A stretch of DNA of 64,000 nt from Sphingobacterium spiritivorum ATCC 33861 (GCF_000143765.1 NZ_GL379770.1:496001-560000); one strand, 5' to 3'. Counted from the stretch's first letter, positions 1-10,586 are shown. The notes: a model not told the origin generated them from the letters alone. Translations and numbers: made by a program.

Positions 1-1836
1 CTGGATGTCTCTGATGAAATAGCAGAGTCCCTGACACTGGAGCAGGTTTTTGAAAATCCGGTACTTATCCGCAGGTGGCATGGCGGCTTGTTTAGTTGTA
101 TTACAGAATATTCCAGTATAGGGATGAACGATCAAACAGGTTTTGCCGGGGTATGGGTACCTATGGCCAGTGAAACTACGCTGAGTGCCAATGGATTCTG
201 GCCTATGATTTCTGGATTTACAGCTGCCGGAGCTTACTTTCAACGTTGGAGTACCTTATACAGGATCATTCGCGATGCCAATATTTTTATTGCCCGTGTC
301 GCGCCCAGAGGAGGCGTAAACGATCAGTATGTATTGTCCGAGCAAGAAGTAAAAAGGATGAAAGCTGAGGCCAAATTTTTGATTGCATACAGTTATTTCT
401 CTCTTTTCGAGTTATACGGTCCTGTGCCCTTGGTTACCGAGATATTAGATCCGCAAAGTAAAGAACTGGATTTTCCAAGAGCTTCAGTGGATGAAACAGT
501 GGCATATATTGATCAGCTACTGGTAGAGGCTGTTCAGTCCGGCGACTTGCCGGAAACACTGATAAAAAACAGTAATGTGACAGGCAATGATAAGTATAAT
601 CTGAATGAAATCGTACGTCCTACGGTTACTGCAGCACTGGCTTTGCGCGCAAAACTGGCCGTCTATGCAGCTTCTCCTGTATTTAACGGAGGGTATCAGG
701 AAACGCTGACACTCGCAAATCCGGATGGAAAGGCATTGTTCAGGGCCTATGACAGAGAAAAATGGGTGACGGCAAAAAAACGTCTCGAAGAACTGTTTGC
801 CAATACTACAAAAAACGGCCATAAATTATTTAAAGCATATACAAACGGGGTGTTTGATGCTGATCAGTCTGTATATCAGTTGTTCCAGATCTATAATGAT
901 GAGATCTTATGGGCGACAGGAAAGAATACTTACAATGGTAGTACAGCTCAGGATGAAAATACAAATCCCCGGGATATGTTTGTGGGCTGGGCTTATATTG
1001 GTGTGTCGCAAAATGCTGTGGATGCTTTTTTTGTTAAAGACGGTCTCACGATAGAAGAATCCAGTTTGTATAGAGAGGATGGCTTTACCGATGTAATGAA
1101 TCCGTGCAACGAGAATAAACGTATAGATAAAAATGTATTCAATATGTATGCTAACAGAGAGCCACGTTTCTATGCCGGTATAGCGTATCAGGGGAAAAGC
1201 TGGTCTATACAGCCTCCGGGAAGACCGGATTATACCATAGGTTTTGCAAGAGGGCAGGGAACAGACAACTCATCTGCGGATAATCCCCGTACAGGATATC
1301 TGCCAGCCAAGTTCAAAAACCGCCAGATATTATTTACAGACGGATATCCCTGGAATTGGGCACGACCATCCATACTTCTTCGGCTAGCTGATTTCTATCT
1401 TTATTATGCAGAGGTGTGTAATGAAGTAGATGCCAATGATCCCAATGTTATTACCTATCTGGATCTTGTCCGGGAGCGTGCCGGGATACCGGGATACCGC
1501 CAGCTTGCTGCTGACGGGAAGAAGAATATTATCGGAAATCAGGCTATGCAGCGCAAGATGATCCAGCGGGAACGCCGGGTAGAATTATTTGCGGAAGGAC
1601 AACGCTTCTTTGATATCAGAAGATGGATGGTAGCAGATGATAAGGATGAAGATCCAAGATTATTCTATGCTATGAATATGAATGGCTATAGTAACAGACC
1701 TGTCGGTGCAGCGGACTCATACTTTACGCGTGTACTGCTGGAAAGAAGAGCATGGACAAGAGCTTTGTATCTGTATCCTATTCCTCAGTTTGACATTCTT
1801 CGGAGTAAGTTGCTGGTGCAGAATCCGCTGTGGTAA
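1..1836 (+). CDS. SusD/RagB-family outer-membrane lipoprotein, 3' part only
   Basis: The reading frame is already open at base 1, so the true start, signal peptide and lipobox lie outside the window; 611 residues are visible. SusD proteins are surface lipoproteins that cap a SusC TonB-dependent channel and bind glycans or peptides. Seen here are the TPR-type core (helical stretch ALALRAKLAVYAASPVF) and the usual C-terminal signature, a VRERAGIPGY stretch followed about 35 residues later by RRVELFAEGQRFFDIRRW. A TTG at 88 could be read as a start but lies well inside the conserved fold, so it is not used. A terminator hairpin about 110 bases downstream marks this as the last gene of a locus to the left. 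Substrate cannot be told from the sequence. Confidence 0.93.
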   Translation: MDVSDEIAESLTLEQVFENPVLIRRWHGGLFSCITEYSSIGMNDQTGFAGVWVPMASETTLSANGFWPMISGFTAAGAYFQRWSTLYRIIRDANIFIARVAPRGGVNDQYVLSEQEVKRMKAEAKFLIAYSYFSLFELYGPVPLVTEILDPQSKELDFPRASVDETVAYIDQLLVEAVQSGDLPETLIKNSNVTGNDKYNLNEIVRPTVTAALALRAKLAVYAASPVFNGGYQETLTLANPDGKALFRAYDREKWVTAKKRLEELFANTTKNGHKLFKAYTNGVFDADQSVYQLFQIYNDEILWATGKNTYNGSTAQDENTNPRDMFVGWAYIGVSQNAVDAFFVKDGLTIEESSLYREDGFTDVMNPCNENKRIDKNVFNMYANREPRFYAGIAYQGKSWSIQPPGRPDYTIGFARGQGTDNSSADNPRTGYLPAKFKNRQILFTDGYPWNWARPSILLRLADFYLYYAEVCNEVDANDPNVITYLDLVRERAGIPGYRQLAADGKKNIIGNQAMQRKMIQRERRVELFAEGQRFFDIRRWMVADDKDEDPRLFYAMNMNGYSNRPVGAADSYFTRVLLERRAWTRALYLYPIPQFDILRSKLLVQNPLW

Positions 1837-1947
1837 TAAGTATGAGGAGAAGTTTTTAGGATTAATATTTTTCACTTAGTGCTAATATAAAGATAACAGC
1901 GGTTTTTATATTTATATTTAAAAATAGATTTATGCTGATTAATAATG

Positions 1948-1979
1948 GAGAGCCTGTGATTTTTCACAGCTCTCTTTTT
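1948..1979 (+). terminator. Rho-independent terminator after the partial susD
   Basis: GAGAGC and TGTGA on the left (one C bulged between them) pair with TCACA and GCTCTC on the right around a TTTT loop, followed by a run of T. It closes the first locus and separates it from the metal-resistance genes. Confidence 0.75.
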
Positions 1980-2073
1980 ATTTTTAAGAATTATGGTTTT
2001 ATTCCGTTAATTATATAAAATTTTACGAAAATTATGTAAAGCGTATTTTAGTTTTTATATTAATATTTGCTTT

Positions 2074-2478
2074 ATGATGAAGAAATTAATATTGATTTTT
2101 ACGACTGTTTTCTATCTGGCAAGTGCCAGCGGAGCAGGAGTACATCTTCATTATTGTTCGGGACAGTTGGTAAACTGGACCTTCGTTAAAGACAAAACCG
2201 ATGATTGTGGTTTCTGTGGAATGGAGAAAAAACAACCCCTGGAAAACGACTGTTGTAAGGATGTAGACTACAAAGCAGATCTGGATAAGGCTTATAAGTT
2301 AAATAACCAAAGTTATAAATTTGAGCAGGTAGTCTTTATTATTCCCCAATTCAAAATATTTGAAACCTCGTTGTTTGTTCCTCTTCGTGCATTACTTCTT
2401 TCACATATTACAAGTACTGCACCTCCATTGGGAGAACATTCTCCCATATTTATAAAAAATTGTACCTTCAGAATATAG
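2074..2478 (+). CDS. HYC_CC_PP-type small exported protein
   Basis: A 134-residue protein with an N-terminal signal sequence (about residues 1-20). It then carries HYC at 26-28, a CGFC at 45-48, a CC pair at 60-61 and APP at 116-118. This order matches the small Bacteroidota family named HYC_CC_PP after these motifs, which has no assigned biochemical role. The paired cysteines and histidine, and its position in front of an HMA-domain protein and a CusA-type pump, suggest periplasmic metal (probably copper) binding; that is inference. Two ATG codons in tandem (2074, 2077) could both serve as start. It probably heads the metal island. Confidence 0.8.
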   Translation: MMKKLILIFTTVFYLASASGAGVHLHYCSGQLVNWTFVKDKTDDCGFCGMEKKQPLENDCCKDVDYKADLDKAYKLNNQSYKFEQVVFIIPQFKIFETSLFVPLRALLLSHITSTAPPLGEHSPIFIKNCTFRI

Positions 2479-2703
2479 TTTCCTTTTAAGTTTTTAAAGG
2501 TATCTTTTACAATTATCTCTTCAAAAAGAATAAAAAGGCTTGATAATAGTCTGTTTTTTCCTTCAGATAGTTGAATCTGACTGCCAAATAAAAACAATCC
2601 TTTCCTTCACGGTTCAATCCGTATCAATTTATATGTTTTTTTATTAATCCGTTGTCTCTTGGCGCTTGCATAAGTTATGGGGACAACAAAAACTCAAATC
2701 TTT

Positions 2704-3054
2704 ATGAAATCATTAAAAATGATCGCCATAGTAGCATTGACTATGTTTGGAACTGCGGCTCTGGCACAAAGCAAAACAGAAAAAATCAAAGTGTTGGGGA
2801 ATTGCGGTATGTGTAAAAAGCGCATAGAAGCGTCCTTAAAAGATGAGGCTATTACCAACGCTGACTGGGATAAAAACAGTAAAATACTGACTGTTACTTA
2901 CAACAGTAATAAAATCAACAGTCAGACTATCCAACAAAAAATAGCTAATGCAGGTCATGATACCCCGCAAGTAAAAGCCAAAAACGAGATTTATGACAAG
3001 TTGCCGGGATGCTGCCAGTACGACCGTACAGGTAAACCTTCGAAGGCGCATTAA
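2704..3054 (+). CDS. Exported heavy-metal-associated (HMA) domain protein
   Basis: The start at 2704 is chosen because it gives a clean signal peptide (MKSLKMIAIVALTMFGTAALAQ); an in-frame ATG at 2677 would put nine polar residues in front. The mature part is a single ferredoxin-like HMA domain of about 70 residues with the metal-binding pair N-C-G-M-C at C34 and C37, like CopZ/MerP. A short tail adds a further GCC pair (C103, C104). Such proteins bind Cu(I) or similar soft metals and hand them to a pump. It precedes the split CusA gene and probably acts as periplasmic metal carrier for it. Confidence 0.85.
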   Translation: MKSLKMIAIVALTMFGTAALAQSKTEKIKVLGNCGMCKKRIEASLKDEAITNADWDKNSKILTVTYNSNKINSQTIQQKIANAGHDTPQVKAKNEIYDKLPGCCQYDRTGKPSKAH

Positions 3055-3189
3055 TATTTTCATGCCGTTCAAAATGAGAAAAGCTGGGAGGTAACTGACC
3101 ATGTCTGTGCCTCCTTAGCTCTTCTTTCTGATAATCCGGGATGAATATATAACAGTAATTGAACCAAGTTAAGGAAAGGGATAATTTAA

Positions 3190-4497
3190 ATGGTACATCA
3201 AATTATAGAATGGTCCATGCGCAACAGATTTATCGTGTTGGTGCTGGCTATTGGGATATTTGTCTGGGGTATATTTGCGGTTAAGAAAAATCCGATAGAC
3301 GCGATTCCCGACTTATCCGAAAATCAGGTAATCGTATTTACAGAGTGGATGGGCAGGTCTCCGCAACTGATAGAAGATCAGGTGACCTATCCGCTTGTTA
3401 CGAATTTGCAAGGAATTCCTAAGATCAAATATGTGCGAGGCTCGTCTATGTTTGGTATGAGTTTTATCTATGTTATTTTTGAAGATGATGTGGATGTTTA
3501 CTGGGCCAGGGAAAGGGTTATGGAGCGTATCAGTACGATCTCCAGTACATTACCTCAGGGGGCAACTCCTCAGCTGGGGCCAGACGGTACGGGTGTCGGC
3601 CATGTGCTATGGTATACGCTGGATGCTCCCGATACGGATCTGGGTGAGCAGCGTGCCATACAGGACTGGTATGTGAAGTTTGCTTTGCAAAATGTACCGG
3701 GAGTGAGTGAAATTGCTTCATTTGGAGGTTTTCAGAAGCAGTATCAGATTGCTATTGACCCCAATAAGTTATTGTATTATAAACTCACCGTTCCACAGGT
3801 TATTGCCGCTGTCCGCAGTAATAACAACGAAGCTGGCGGGCGTAAATTCGAGATGAGTGATATCGGTTACATCATCAAGACTTCGGGTTATCTGAAATCT
3901 ATAGATGAAATCGCTAATATTCAACTCAAAAGCCAAAATGGCACACCAATCCGGATGTCTGATATTGCTGTTGTCCAGATGACAGGAGAAACAAGACTGG
4001 GGATATTTGATCAGGATGGTGCTGGCGAACGTGTAGGAGGGATAGTCGTGATGCGTTATGGCGAAAATGCTGCAGAGGTAATAGATAACGTAAAAGCCAA
4101 GATGACAGAGGTAGCCAGAGGCTTGCCAAAGGGAATGAAATTCGACATTGTTTACGACAGGGGAGAGCTTATAAAAGAATCAGTAGATTCGATCACACAC
4201 ACACTTATTGAAGAAATGATTGTAGTATCCTTAATTGTGATCATTTTTCTTTTTCATTGGCGTAGTGCAGTCAGTATTGTTCTGCAGATACCTATAACTA
4301 TTGCAGCTAGTTTTATTCTTTTAAATGCTTTCGATATATCATCTAATATTATGTCGTTAACGGGTATTGCGCTCGCGATCGGGGTAATAGTGGATAACGG
4401 TATTATAATGAGCGAAAATGCATACAAACACCTGGCAGAACGATATGCTGAGGTTATCGGGGCTAACGGCTCTAAAGCGAATAGTTCTGACAGTTGA
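3190..4497 (+). pseudogene. cusA: CusA/CzcA-type RND metal pump, N-terminal piece
   Basis: 435 residues corresponding to the first 40 percent of a heavy-metal RND pump. It contains TM1 (about 13-33), the DLSENQVIVFTEW stretch typical of CusA/CzcA, the first half of the periplasmic porter domain, and TM2-TM4. The TM4 proton-relay aspartate is present as D402 (GVIVDNG). The frame then runs through ENAYKHLAERYAE into 14 unrelated residues and stops. The rest of the pump resumes about 110 bases later in another frame. A purine-rich AAGGAAAGGG lies nine bases before the ATG. The break falls in the cytoplasmic loop between TM4 and TM5. It could be a disrupted gene, a true two-piece pump, or a sequencing artefact. 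Confidence 0.8.
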
Positions 4498-4607
4498 CAA
4501 ACCTGATAAGTATGAAATTAATATACAACATTAGTTTATACGAGATGAGGGGCCTAAAGACCGGTCCCGGGAAGTATTTGAATAAAAATCAAAATTAAGA
4601 TGACGCC
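4498..4607 (+). other. Interruption between the two CusA pieces
   Basis: About 110-150 bases here match no part of an RND pump. Frames 1, 2 and 3 all contain stops (for example TGA at 4495 and TAA at 4596), so a single-base frameshift does not explain the break. No clear terminal inverted repeats, target duplication or transposase fragment is visible. The three codons just before the downstream ATG (GAT GAC GCC) may be original cusA sequence. It looks like a small insertion or a replaced segment. Confidence 0.55.
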
Positions 4608-6545
4608 ATGAAAAATTGGTTTAAAAATAAGTTTCGCAAAACACCTGGTTGGATTAGCGAAGAAGAGCGGCTGGCCATTATTACCAAGTCAAGCAAGCAG
4701 GTATCCAGAGGTGTATTTTTCGCTACAGTAATTATTATTACCTCATTTTTGCCGGTATTTATGCTGACCGGACAAGAAGGCAAATTGTTTCACCCTCTGG
4801 CTTACACGAAAATGTTTATCATGATCGTTGACGCTCTTTTGGTGATTACACTTGCACCGGTACTTATATCTTTCTTCATGAAAGGAAAGTTTAAGCCGGA
4901 CAGTGCCAATCCGGTAAACAGATTTTTGGAGAAGGTCTATGAACCTATAATCAGGCTGGTGCTAAAGTGGCGGAAAACGACTATTGCCATTAATGTGATC
5001 GCCTTACTGATCACGATTCCGCTATTGAAAAAACTAGGTACTGAATTTATACCGCCTCTGGATGAGCAGAGTATTTTATTTATGCCAGTCACTTTGCCGG
5101 ATGTATCAAATGCTGAAATAAAAAGAATCTTACAGGTACAGGATAAGATTATCAAAACGGTTCCTGAAGTGGATAAAGTATTGGGGAAAGCCGGCCGTGC
5201 CAATACAGCTACAGACAATTCGCCTATCAGCATGATAGAGACTATTATTACACTGAAGCCCAAAAGCCAGTGGAGAGAAGGCATTACTAAAAAAGATATT
5301 GTGACCGAACTGGATGCCAAATTGCAGATACCCGGAGTGGTAAACGGATGGACGCAACCTATTATTAACCGTATCAATATGTTGGCTACAGGAATTCGTA
5401 CAGACGTGGGGATAAAGGTGTTTGGACAGGATTTGGACACGATTGCAGCAGTTTCGGAAAAAGTAAAAGCTGCTTTGGAAGGAACTCCAGGTGTGAGTGA
5501 TTTGTTTGTCGAACCTATTACCGGAGGTAAATATTTGTCTATCGATATCCGAAGAGAGGATTTATCACGTTACGGGCTTAACGTAGATGATGTAAATCAG
5601 GTGGTGGAAACGGCTTTAGGTGGAGCAAGCATTGGCAATACCATTGAAGGCCGGCAACGATTTTCAATCAGTGTACGTCTGGCACAGGAATATCGCAATA
5701 GCCTGGCACAGATAGAACGTATTCCTTTACAGTCACAGAGTTTTGGTGAAATTCCATTATCGGCTGTAGCGGACGTAAAGTTCGAGGATGGTCCGCCAAT
5801 GATCAGTTCGGATAATGCTATTTTGCGCGGAGCAGTAATGTTTAATGTGAGGGACAGAGATCTTGGAAGTACGGTAAAGGATGCAATGGAACAGCTGAAT
5901 AAGCAGGATGGAATATTGCCGGAGGGATACTTTTTGGAGTGGAGCGGACAGTACGAAAATCTGATCCGGGGTCAGCAAACTTTGATGTGGATTGCTCCGG
6001 TAGTGCTGGTCATTATTTTCTTCTCTTTATATTTTGCCTTTCATTCTGTAAGAGAAGCATTTCTAAGTCTTATCACCGTTCCCTTTGCTCTGATCGGAGG
6101 AGCTTATATGATTTATTTCTGGGGTGTCAATCTCTCTGTAGGCGTTGCTGTTGGTTTTATTGCTTTGTTTGGTATAGCCGTAGAGACTGGTATCGTAATG
6201 GTCATCTACCTGAATGATGCTATGCAGCAACTTGTCAAACTTAGAGGTAATTCAAGCGAAACGATCAGTAAAGAAGAATTAAGAGAATATGTTATTCATG
6301 GTGCTGCCAAGCGTCTTAGGCCAAAGTTAATGACCGTCTGTGTGTCTTTATTTGGTTTGATTCCTGTGTTATGGGCAACCGGTGTGGGAGTGGATGTTAT
6401 GCAGCCTATTGTTTTGCCAATGATAGGAGGAGTACTGACTTCGTCAACACATATCTTACTGGTCACACCGCTTATCTTTTTAATGTCAAAAGAATACGAA
6501 TTAAGAAAATACGGAAAATTGGAGGTGCACAATGTACAGCATTAA
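4608..6545 (+). pseudogene. cusA: CusA/CzcA-type RND metal pump, C-terminal piece
   Basis: 645 residues that continue the pump from just before TM5 (WISEEERLAIITKSSKQVSR, then the TM5 stretch VFFATVIIITSFLPVFML). It goes through TM6, the second periplasmic porter domain and TM7-TM12, ending with the conserved KRLRPKLMTV and LPMIGGVLTS segments. Together with the upstream piece the total is about 1080 residues, the normal length of CusA, so almost nothing has been lost. An ATG at 4608 could allow separate translation into a two-piece pump, since the break lies in a cytoplasmic loop. The stop overlaps the earliest possible start of the TolC-type gene by 14 bases. Confidence 0.8.
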
Positions 6546-6624
6546 AACTCCCGGATTTTGTTCGCCGGATGCTACTTTCCGGTCGGAAAAAAAGAATAAT
6601 GGTTGCGATTCAGATTGCGTCAGG

Positions 6625-7992
6625 ATGATAAAATCGGATGTAATAACTGAGTTTTCAGTTTTGAAAGGTCTTACTGCCTTTACTACAGATTACTTATCTG
6701 TTTATTTAAAAATACTTTTTATTATTCCCCTGAACGCTGTTTTGAGGATTGCGGCAAACCTGTTTATCCTGTTGTTTATGTGTTTTCCTGTAGCTGATGC
6801 CCAGGAAAGACAAGTGCTGTCTCTTGAGACTATTTTACAACAGATAGATCAGCACAATCTGTTACTGAAAACATATGGATTAAAAGCAGAAAGTTATCTG
6901 CAAAATGCGGAAGCAGCTACTGCCTGGATGGCTCCAATGATTGGTGTCGGTACGTTTATGACACCATATCCCGGACAGATGATAATGGATGGGCGAGACA
7001 GAGGTTCTCTGATGCTGCAACTTGAACAGGATATACCAAATTTTGCAAAGTTGAATGCAGATAGAAAATATATCCGTTCACAAGCTAATGTCGAACGCGC
7101 AACCCGCGATGTTACACTGAACGATCTGCGAACCACTGCGAAGAAGCTCTATTACACATGGCTGGTGGCTAAAATGAAGCTGTCTGTATTGGATAAAAGT
7201 ACGCATATCATGCAGACCATGCGTAAATTGGAAGAGGTAAGATATCCTTTTAATCAATCCAGACTTGGAGCTGTTTACCAAACTGTGGCCAAACTTGAAG
7301 AAACGGAAAATATGAAACGGATGCAGGAAGGAGAAATCGGACGGGCTATGGCTGCTCTCAATGGTATGATGAACCGGTCAGGCAATACTGCCTTTACCAT
7401 TGATACTACGTTAGTACCTCAGTTTATAATTGCAGGATCACTGGATACGGCAAGTCTGGCTGCGGCAAGAAAAGATATTGCAAAAATGGATTACAATATC
7501 CAGTCTATGCATTTAAATATCCATGCTATGAAGAAACAAAGTAGTCCCGAATTTCGGTTTCGGTTTGACCATATGTCACCTTTTGGAAGTGGTATGCCCA
7601 AGGCTTATAGTGTAATGGGGATGGTGAGTATTCCTATCGCGCCCTGGTCCTCTAAAATGTACAAATCAGAAATAAAAGGTATGCAATACGAGGTGGAAGC
7701 TATGCAGATGGAAAAAGCGGCAATGTTGCAGGAAACACAGGGTATGCTTTACGGTATGCAATATCAGATAAAAACCATGGAACAGCAGATTCTGGCAATG
7801 GAGAAAAAGATTATACCTACACTGGAAAAAACATTGGAAGTAAGTGTGCTCAGTTATCGTGAAAATAAAATGCAGTTGCCCGAAGTGATTACAGCCTGGG
7901 AAGCATATAATATGATGCAGAGCAATGTGCTGGATGAAAAACTGAAACTATACTTAATGATTGCAGATTATGAAAAGGAATTATATCGTTAA
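6625..7992 (+). CDS. TolC-family outer-membrane channel of the metal efflux system
   Basis: Outer-membrane efflux protein (CusC/CzcC role) that forms the exit duct for the RND pump. The frame is open from 6532, but the first 31 residues there are polar and odd. ATG 6625 after TCAGG is preferred, and it still leaves a long N-region before the hydrophobic signal segment (AANLFILLFMCFPVADAQ). The mature protein is rich in long coiled-coil helices with many Gln, Met and Glu residues, as expected of the two outer-membrane-factor repeats. Methionine is unusually frequent throughout (MQYEVEAMQMEKAAML and similar), which fits copper handling. It overlaps the next gene by 32 bases, implying coupled translation. 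Confidence 0.85.
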   Translation: MIKSDVITEFSVLKGLTAFTTDYLSVYLKILFIIPLNAVLRIAANLFILLFMCFPVADAQERQVLSLETILQQIDQHNLLLKTYGLKAESYLQNAEAATAWMAPMIGVGTFMTPYPGQMIMDGRDRGSLMLQLEQDIPNFAKLNADRKYIRSQANVERATRDVTLNDLRTTAKKLYYTWLVAKMKLSVLDKSTHIMQTMRKLEEVRYPFNQSRLGAVYQTVAKLEETENMKRMQEGEIGRAMAALNGMMNRSGNTAFTIDTTLVPQFIIAGSLDTASLAAARKDIAKMDYNIQSMHLNIHAMKKQSSPEFRFRFDHMSPFGSGMPKAYSVMGMVSIPIAPWSSKMYKSEIKGMQYEVEAMQMEKAAMLQETQGMLYGMQYQIKTMEQQILAMEKKIIPTLEKTLEVSVLSYRENKMQLPEVITAWEAYNMMQSNVLDEKLKLYLMIADYEKELYR

Positions 7993-9280
7993 GCTGGTGC
8001 AAGACAGAACTACCGGAAGACTACTGCAAACTTGTAGTAGAAAGGACAGAAAGGGAACGAAACTTAGGAAGCTCCAGATTGCTTTTACTTTTCCGGCGCT
8101 GATAATATTATTGTTGACTACTGTCTTTGTTTCCTGCAAACAGGAATCTAAGAAAGAACATCATGATGTTGGAAAAATCACTATTGACAGTAGCCTGAGT
8201 ACTCTGTTACAGCCATCCAACAAGCAAGTGGTCGGCAATATGGCTGTGGTCAAAGCGAGTTATCAATCCAAAATTATGCTGGCTGAAGTACAGGGAATTG
8301 TAAATTATGATAACAGAGCTGAGACCGGAGTGGCAAGCAGAGTAGGAGGTCGTCTGGAAAAGATTAATGTGAAATACAACTACCAACCCGTTCGTAAAGG
8401 GCAGCTGCTTTTCGAGATTTATGCGCCGGATCTGGCAGCAGCACAGCAGGAACTACTCTATCTGGCCCAAAGTGGTGAAGAGCCTCTGCTTTCCCGGGCC
8501 CGACAACGTTTGATGTTGCTTGGTATGACTGCTGAGGACATCCAAAAGGTGTTGCAAATCAAAAAAGTTAATTACCGTATTCCCGTTTACAGTCCTGCTG
8601 ATGGTTTTATATTAGAAAAGTCCGTAGCAAATGCTATTTCAACTCCTGCTCCTGCTATGACATCTGGCGGAGGCGGAGATGGGATGGCGGGTATGAATGG
8701 AAGTAATGAAACTGCTACCACTGCAGCTCCGGCAACTACCATACAAAACACATCTGTCATGTTAAGAGAGGGGCAATATGTAAGCGCGGGGCAGAGTCTG
8801 TTTACGATCTATAAGTCTGACCAGTTGTTGGCGGAATTTGCTTTAAAGCCTGCCTTGGCTGCTTATGTAAATAAGGGAACCAAGCTAGGTTTTTATAAAA
8901 CCACAGATAAGGAAGGGACTTTTCAAACTTCCACTATAGGACTTATACAGCCAATGATAAAATCCGGAGAAAATTTTACTCTGGCCAGAGTCTATCTGAC
9001 GAAAGGACGATTTAAGGCTGGTGAAATTCTGACGGCTAAAATACCCATATATATCAAAGGTAGTTACTGGCTGCCAGCATCTGCTATACTGAGTGCAGGT
9101 GCACAACGAATTGTATTCAAAAAAGAAAATAATGTATTTAAACCCGTCAACATAGAAACCGGCCTGAGAATAGACGGCATGGTGCAGATCAATCAGGATA
9201 TTTCTCCATGGGAATTTGCCAAAGATGCTGCTTATTTGGTGGATAGCGAGAGCTTTATAAAAGCTGGAAATGAAAATTGA
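7961..9280 (+). CDS. cusB: CusB-type RND periplasmic adaptor lipoprotein
   Basis: A 439-residue membrane-fusion protein linking inner-membrane pump and outer channel. A hydrophobic stretch ends in LLLTTVFVSC with the lipobox cysteine at residue 59. The roughly 35 residues before it are long for a lipoprotein signal, so the real start may be a non-ATG codon further in. After the lipoyl/barrel segment (GVASRVGGRLEKINVKYNYQPVRKGQLLF) there is an insert of about 35 residues rich in Gly, Met, Thr and Ala (MTSGGGGDGMAGMNG) that could bind Cu(I). The beta-barrel and membrane-proximal parts follow. It is the first of two adaptors in this operon. Confidence 0.87.
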   Translation: MQIMKRNYIVKLVQDRTTGRLLQTCSRKDRKGTKLRKLQIAFTFPALIILLLTTVFVSCKQESKKEHHDVGKITIDSSLSTLLQPSNKQVVGNMAVVKASYQSKIMLAEVQGIVNYDNRAETGVASRVGGRLEKINVKYNYQPVRKGQLLFEIYAPDLAAAQQELLYLAQSGEEPLLSRARQRLMLLGMTAEDIQKVLQIKKVNYRIPVYSPADGFILEKSVANAISTPAPAMTSGGGGDGMAGMNGSNETATTAAPATTIQNTSVMLREGQYVSAGQSLFTIYKSDQLLAEFALKPALAAYVNKGTKLGFYKTTDKEGTFQTSTIGLIQPMIKSGENFTLARVYLTKGRFKAGEILTAKIPIYIKGSYWLPASAILSAGAQRIVFKKENNVFKPVNIETGLRIDGMVQINQDISPWEFAKDAAYLVDSESFIKAGNEN

Positions 9281-9340
9281 GAAGTATCGGTGGAGTCGCT
9301 GGATATAATCTCATGTAGTTAACAAAATAAGGATTGTAAA

Positions 9341-10549
9341 ATGAAAAGTTCGGTAATAAAAATAGGGATACTCCTTAGTATAGTGACCATACTTTGGAGT
9401 TGTACTGGTACTCCGGAAAAGAAAAATGAACCAACAGCCGAAGAAACCAAACAAACGTACACTTGTCCTATGCATCCGCAGGTAATTAAGCACGAAATGA
9501 GTACTTGTCCTATCTGTGGTATGGATCTGGTGCCTTTCGAGAAAAACAGTGCAGATAAAAGTGTCAGGTTAGATGAACAACGCCAGCTACTTGCCAATAT
9601 AGCGACTATACGGGTAGGCAATGAAGGCATTGTATTGCCGCAAAAAGTATTGAACGGCAGATTGGTACTGAATCCGGAACATAGTAATTACATATCTGCA
9701 AAAATTGCAGGCAGGGTTGAGCAGTTATATATCCGCGAAACAGGAGTTATAATAAAAAAAGGACAGCCACTATATATACTCTATTCTGAAGAGTTGGCTA
9801 CGTTGCAACAGGAATACCTGATGGCTGTGGCACAACAACGACAGTTTGAAAGTGATAAACTGGAACAACAACTGCTGGCATCGGCAAAGCAAAAACTATT
9901 GTTATATGGCCAGACAGAACAACAAATACAACAACTTGCCAAAACCGGACAAAAGAGCCCGCTTGTAACGGTACTCGCAACCCAAAGCGGAACAGTGGCT
10001 GAACTGAGTATTACTCAGGGACAATATGTAGCAGAAGGAGGGCCGATAATGCGTTTGGAAAACTACGGACAATTGTGGGTAGAAGCTGATTTGTATCCTA
10101 ATGAGGCCAAACAAATTGTACAAGGTCAAAGATTAAAGGTAATCGTAGTCGGATGGGAAGATCAGGAGCAATGGATGAAAGTTGATTTTATAAATCCTTC
10201 ATTGCAAAGTGGTACGCAGCTCACGCAAATCAGGGGAAGTATAGCTAACGCTAAACAGCAATGGCAACCAGGGTTGCAGGTACAGGTGTTGTTAACCAAT
10301 GCCACAAAAAGTGCTGATGGGATAGTTTTACCGGTTGATGCTGTAATAAATGACGGCAAAGGGCAGCATGTGTGGATAAAAACAGGAGCGGATAGTTTTG
10401 AACCAAAATCTGTAATTACCGGAATTACCAATCAGGATCAGGTGAGCATTATCTCAGGTTTGCAGGAAGGGGAAGAAGTGGTTGTTACAGGAGCCTATTT
10501 GCTATACAGTGAGTACATACTCAAGAGAGGCATGCATCCTTTGGGTTAG
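9341..10549 (+). CDS. cusB: CusB-type adaptor with N-terminal heavy-metal-binding domain
   Basis: 402 residues. The lipobox is ILWSC with Cys21. Directly after it sits a short heavy-metal-binding domain with the pattern TCPMHP (C42, M44, H45) and STCPICGMDL (C56, C59, M61), typical of copper/silver systems. The rest is a membrane-fusion adaptor: lipoyl half-motifs around ISAKIAGRVEQLYIRETG, a helical hairpin and a barrel. Two adaptors in one operon could form a mixed assembly, or one could deliver metal while the other bridges to the channel, as CusF and CusB do in Escherichia coli. The small gap to the next gene suggests one transcript. Confidence 0.9.
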   Translation: MKSSVIKIGILLSIVTILWSCTGTPEKKNEPTAEETKQTYTCPMHPQVIKHEMSTCPICGMDLVPFEKNSADKSVRLDEQRQLLANIATIRVGNEGIVLPQKVLNGRLVLNPEHSNYISAKIAGRVEQLYIRETGVIIKKGQPLYILYSEELATLQQEYLMAVAQQRQFESDKLEQQLLASAKQKLLLYGQTEQQIQQLAKTGQKSPLVTVLATQSGTVAELSITQGQYVAEGGPIMRLENYGQLWVEADLYPNEAKQIVQGQRLKVIVVGWEDQEQWMKVDFINPSLQSGTQLTQIRGSIANAKQQWQPGLQVQVLLTNATKSADGIVLPVDAVINDGKGQHVWIKTGADSFEPKSVITGITNQDQVSIISGLQEGEEVVVTGAYLLYSEYILKRGMHPLG

Positions 10550-10586
10550 TACAACATAGAATATGTAAATAAAGAAAATAAAATAT

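Noticed and set aside
4450..4610. Programmed or simple frameshift joining the two CusA pieces
   Set aside because: The downstream frame carries TAA at 4596 and the upstream frame ends at 4497, so one shift cannot connect them; no slippery heptamer is apparent.
4937..5440. 167-codon open frame on - inside the CusA C-terminal piece
   Set aside because: Antisense to conserved RND sequence; Ser/Ile-rich translation without a start context or domain.
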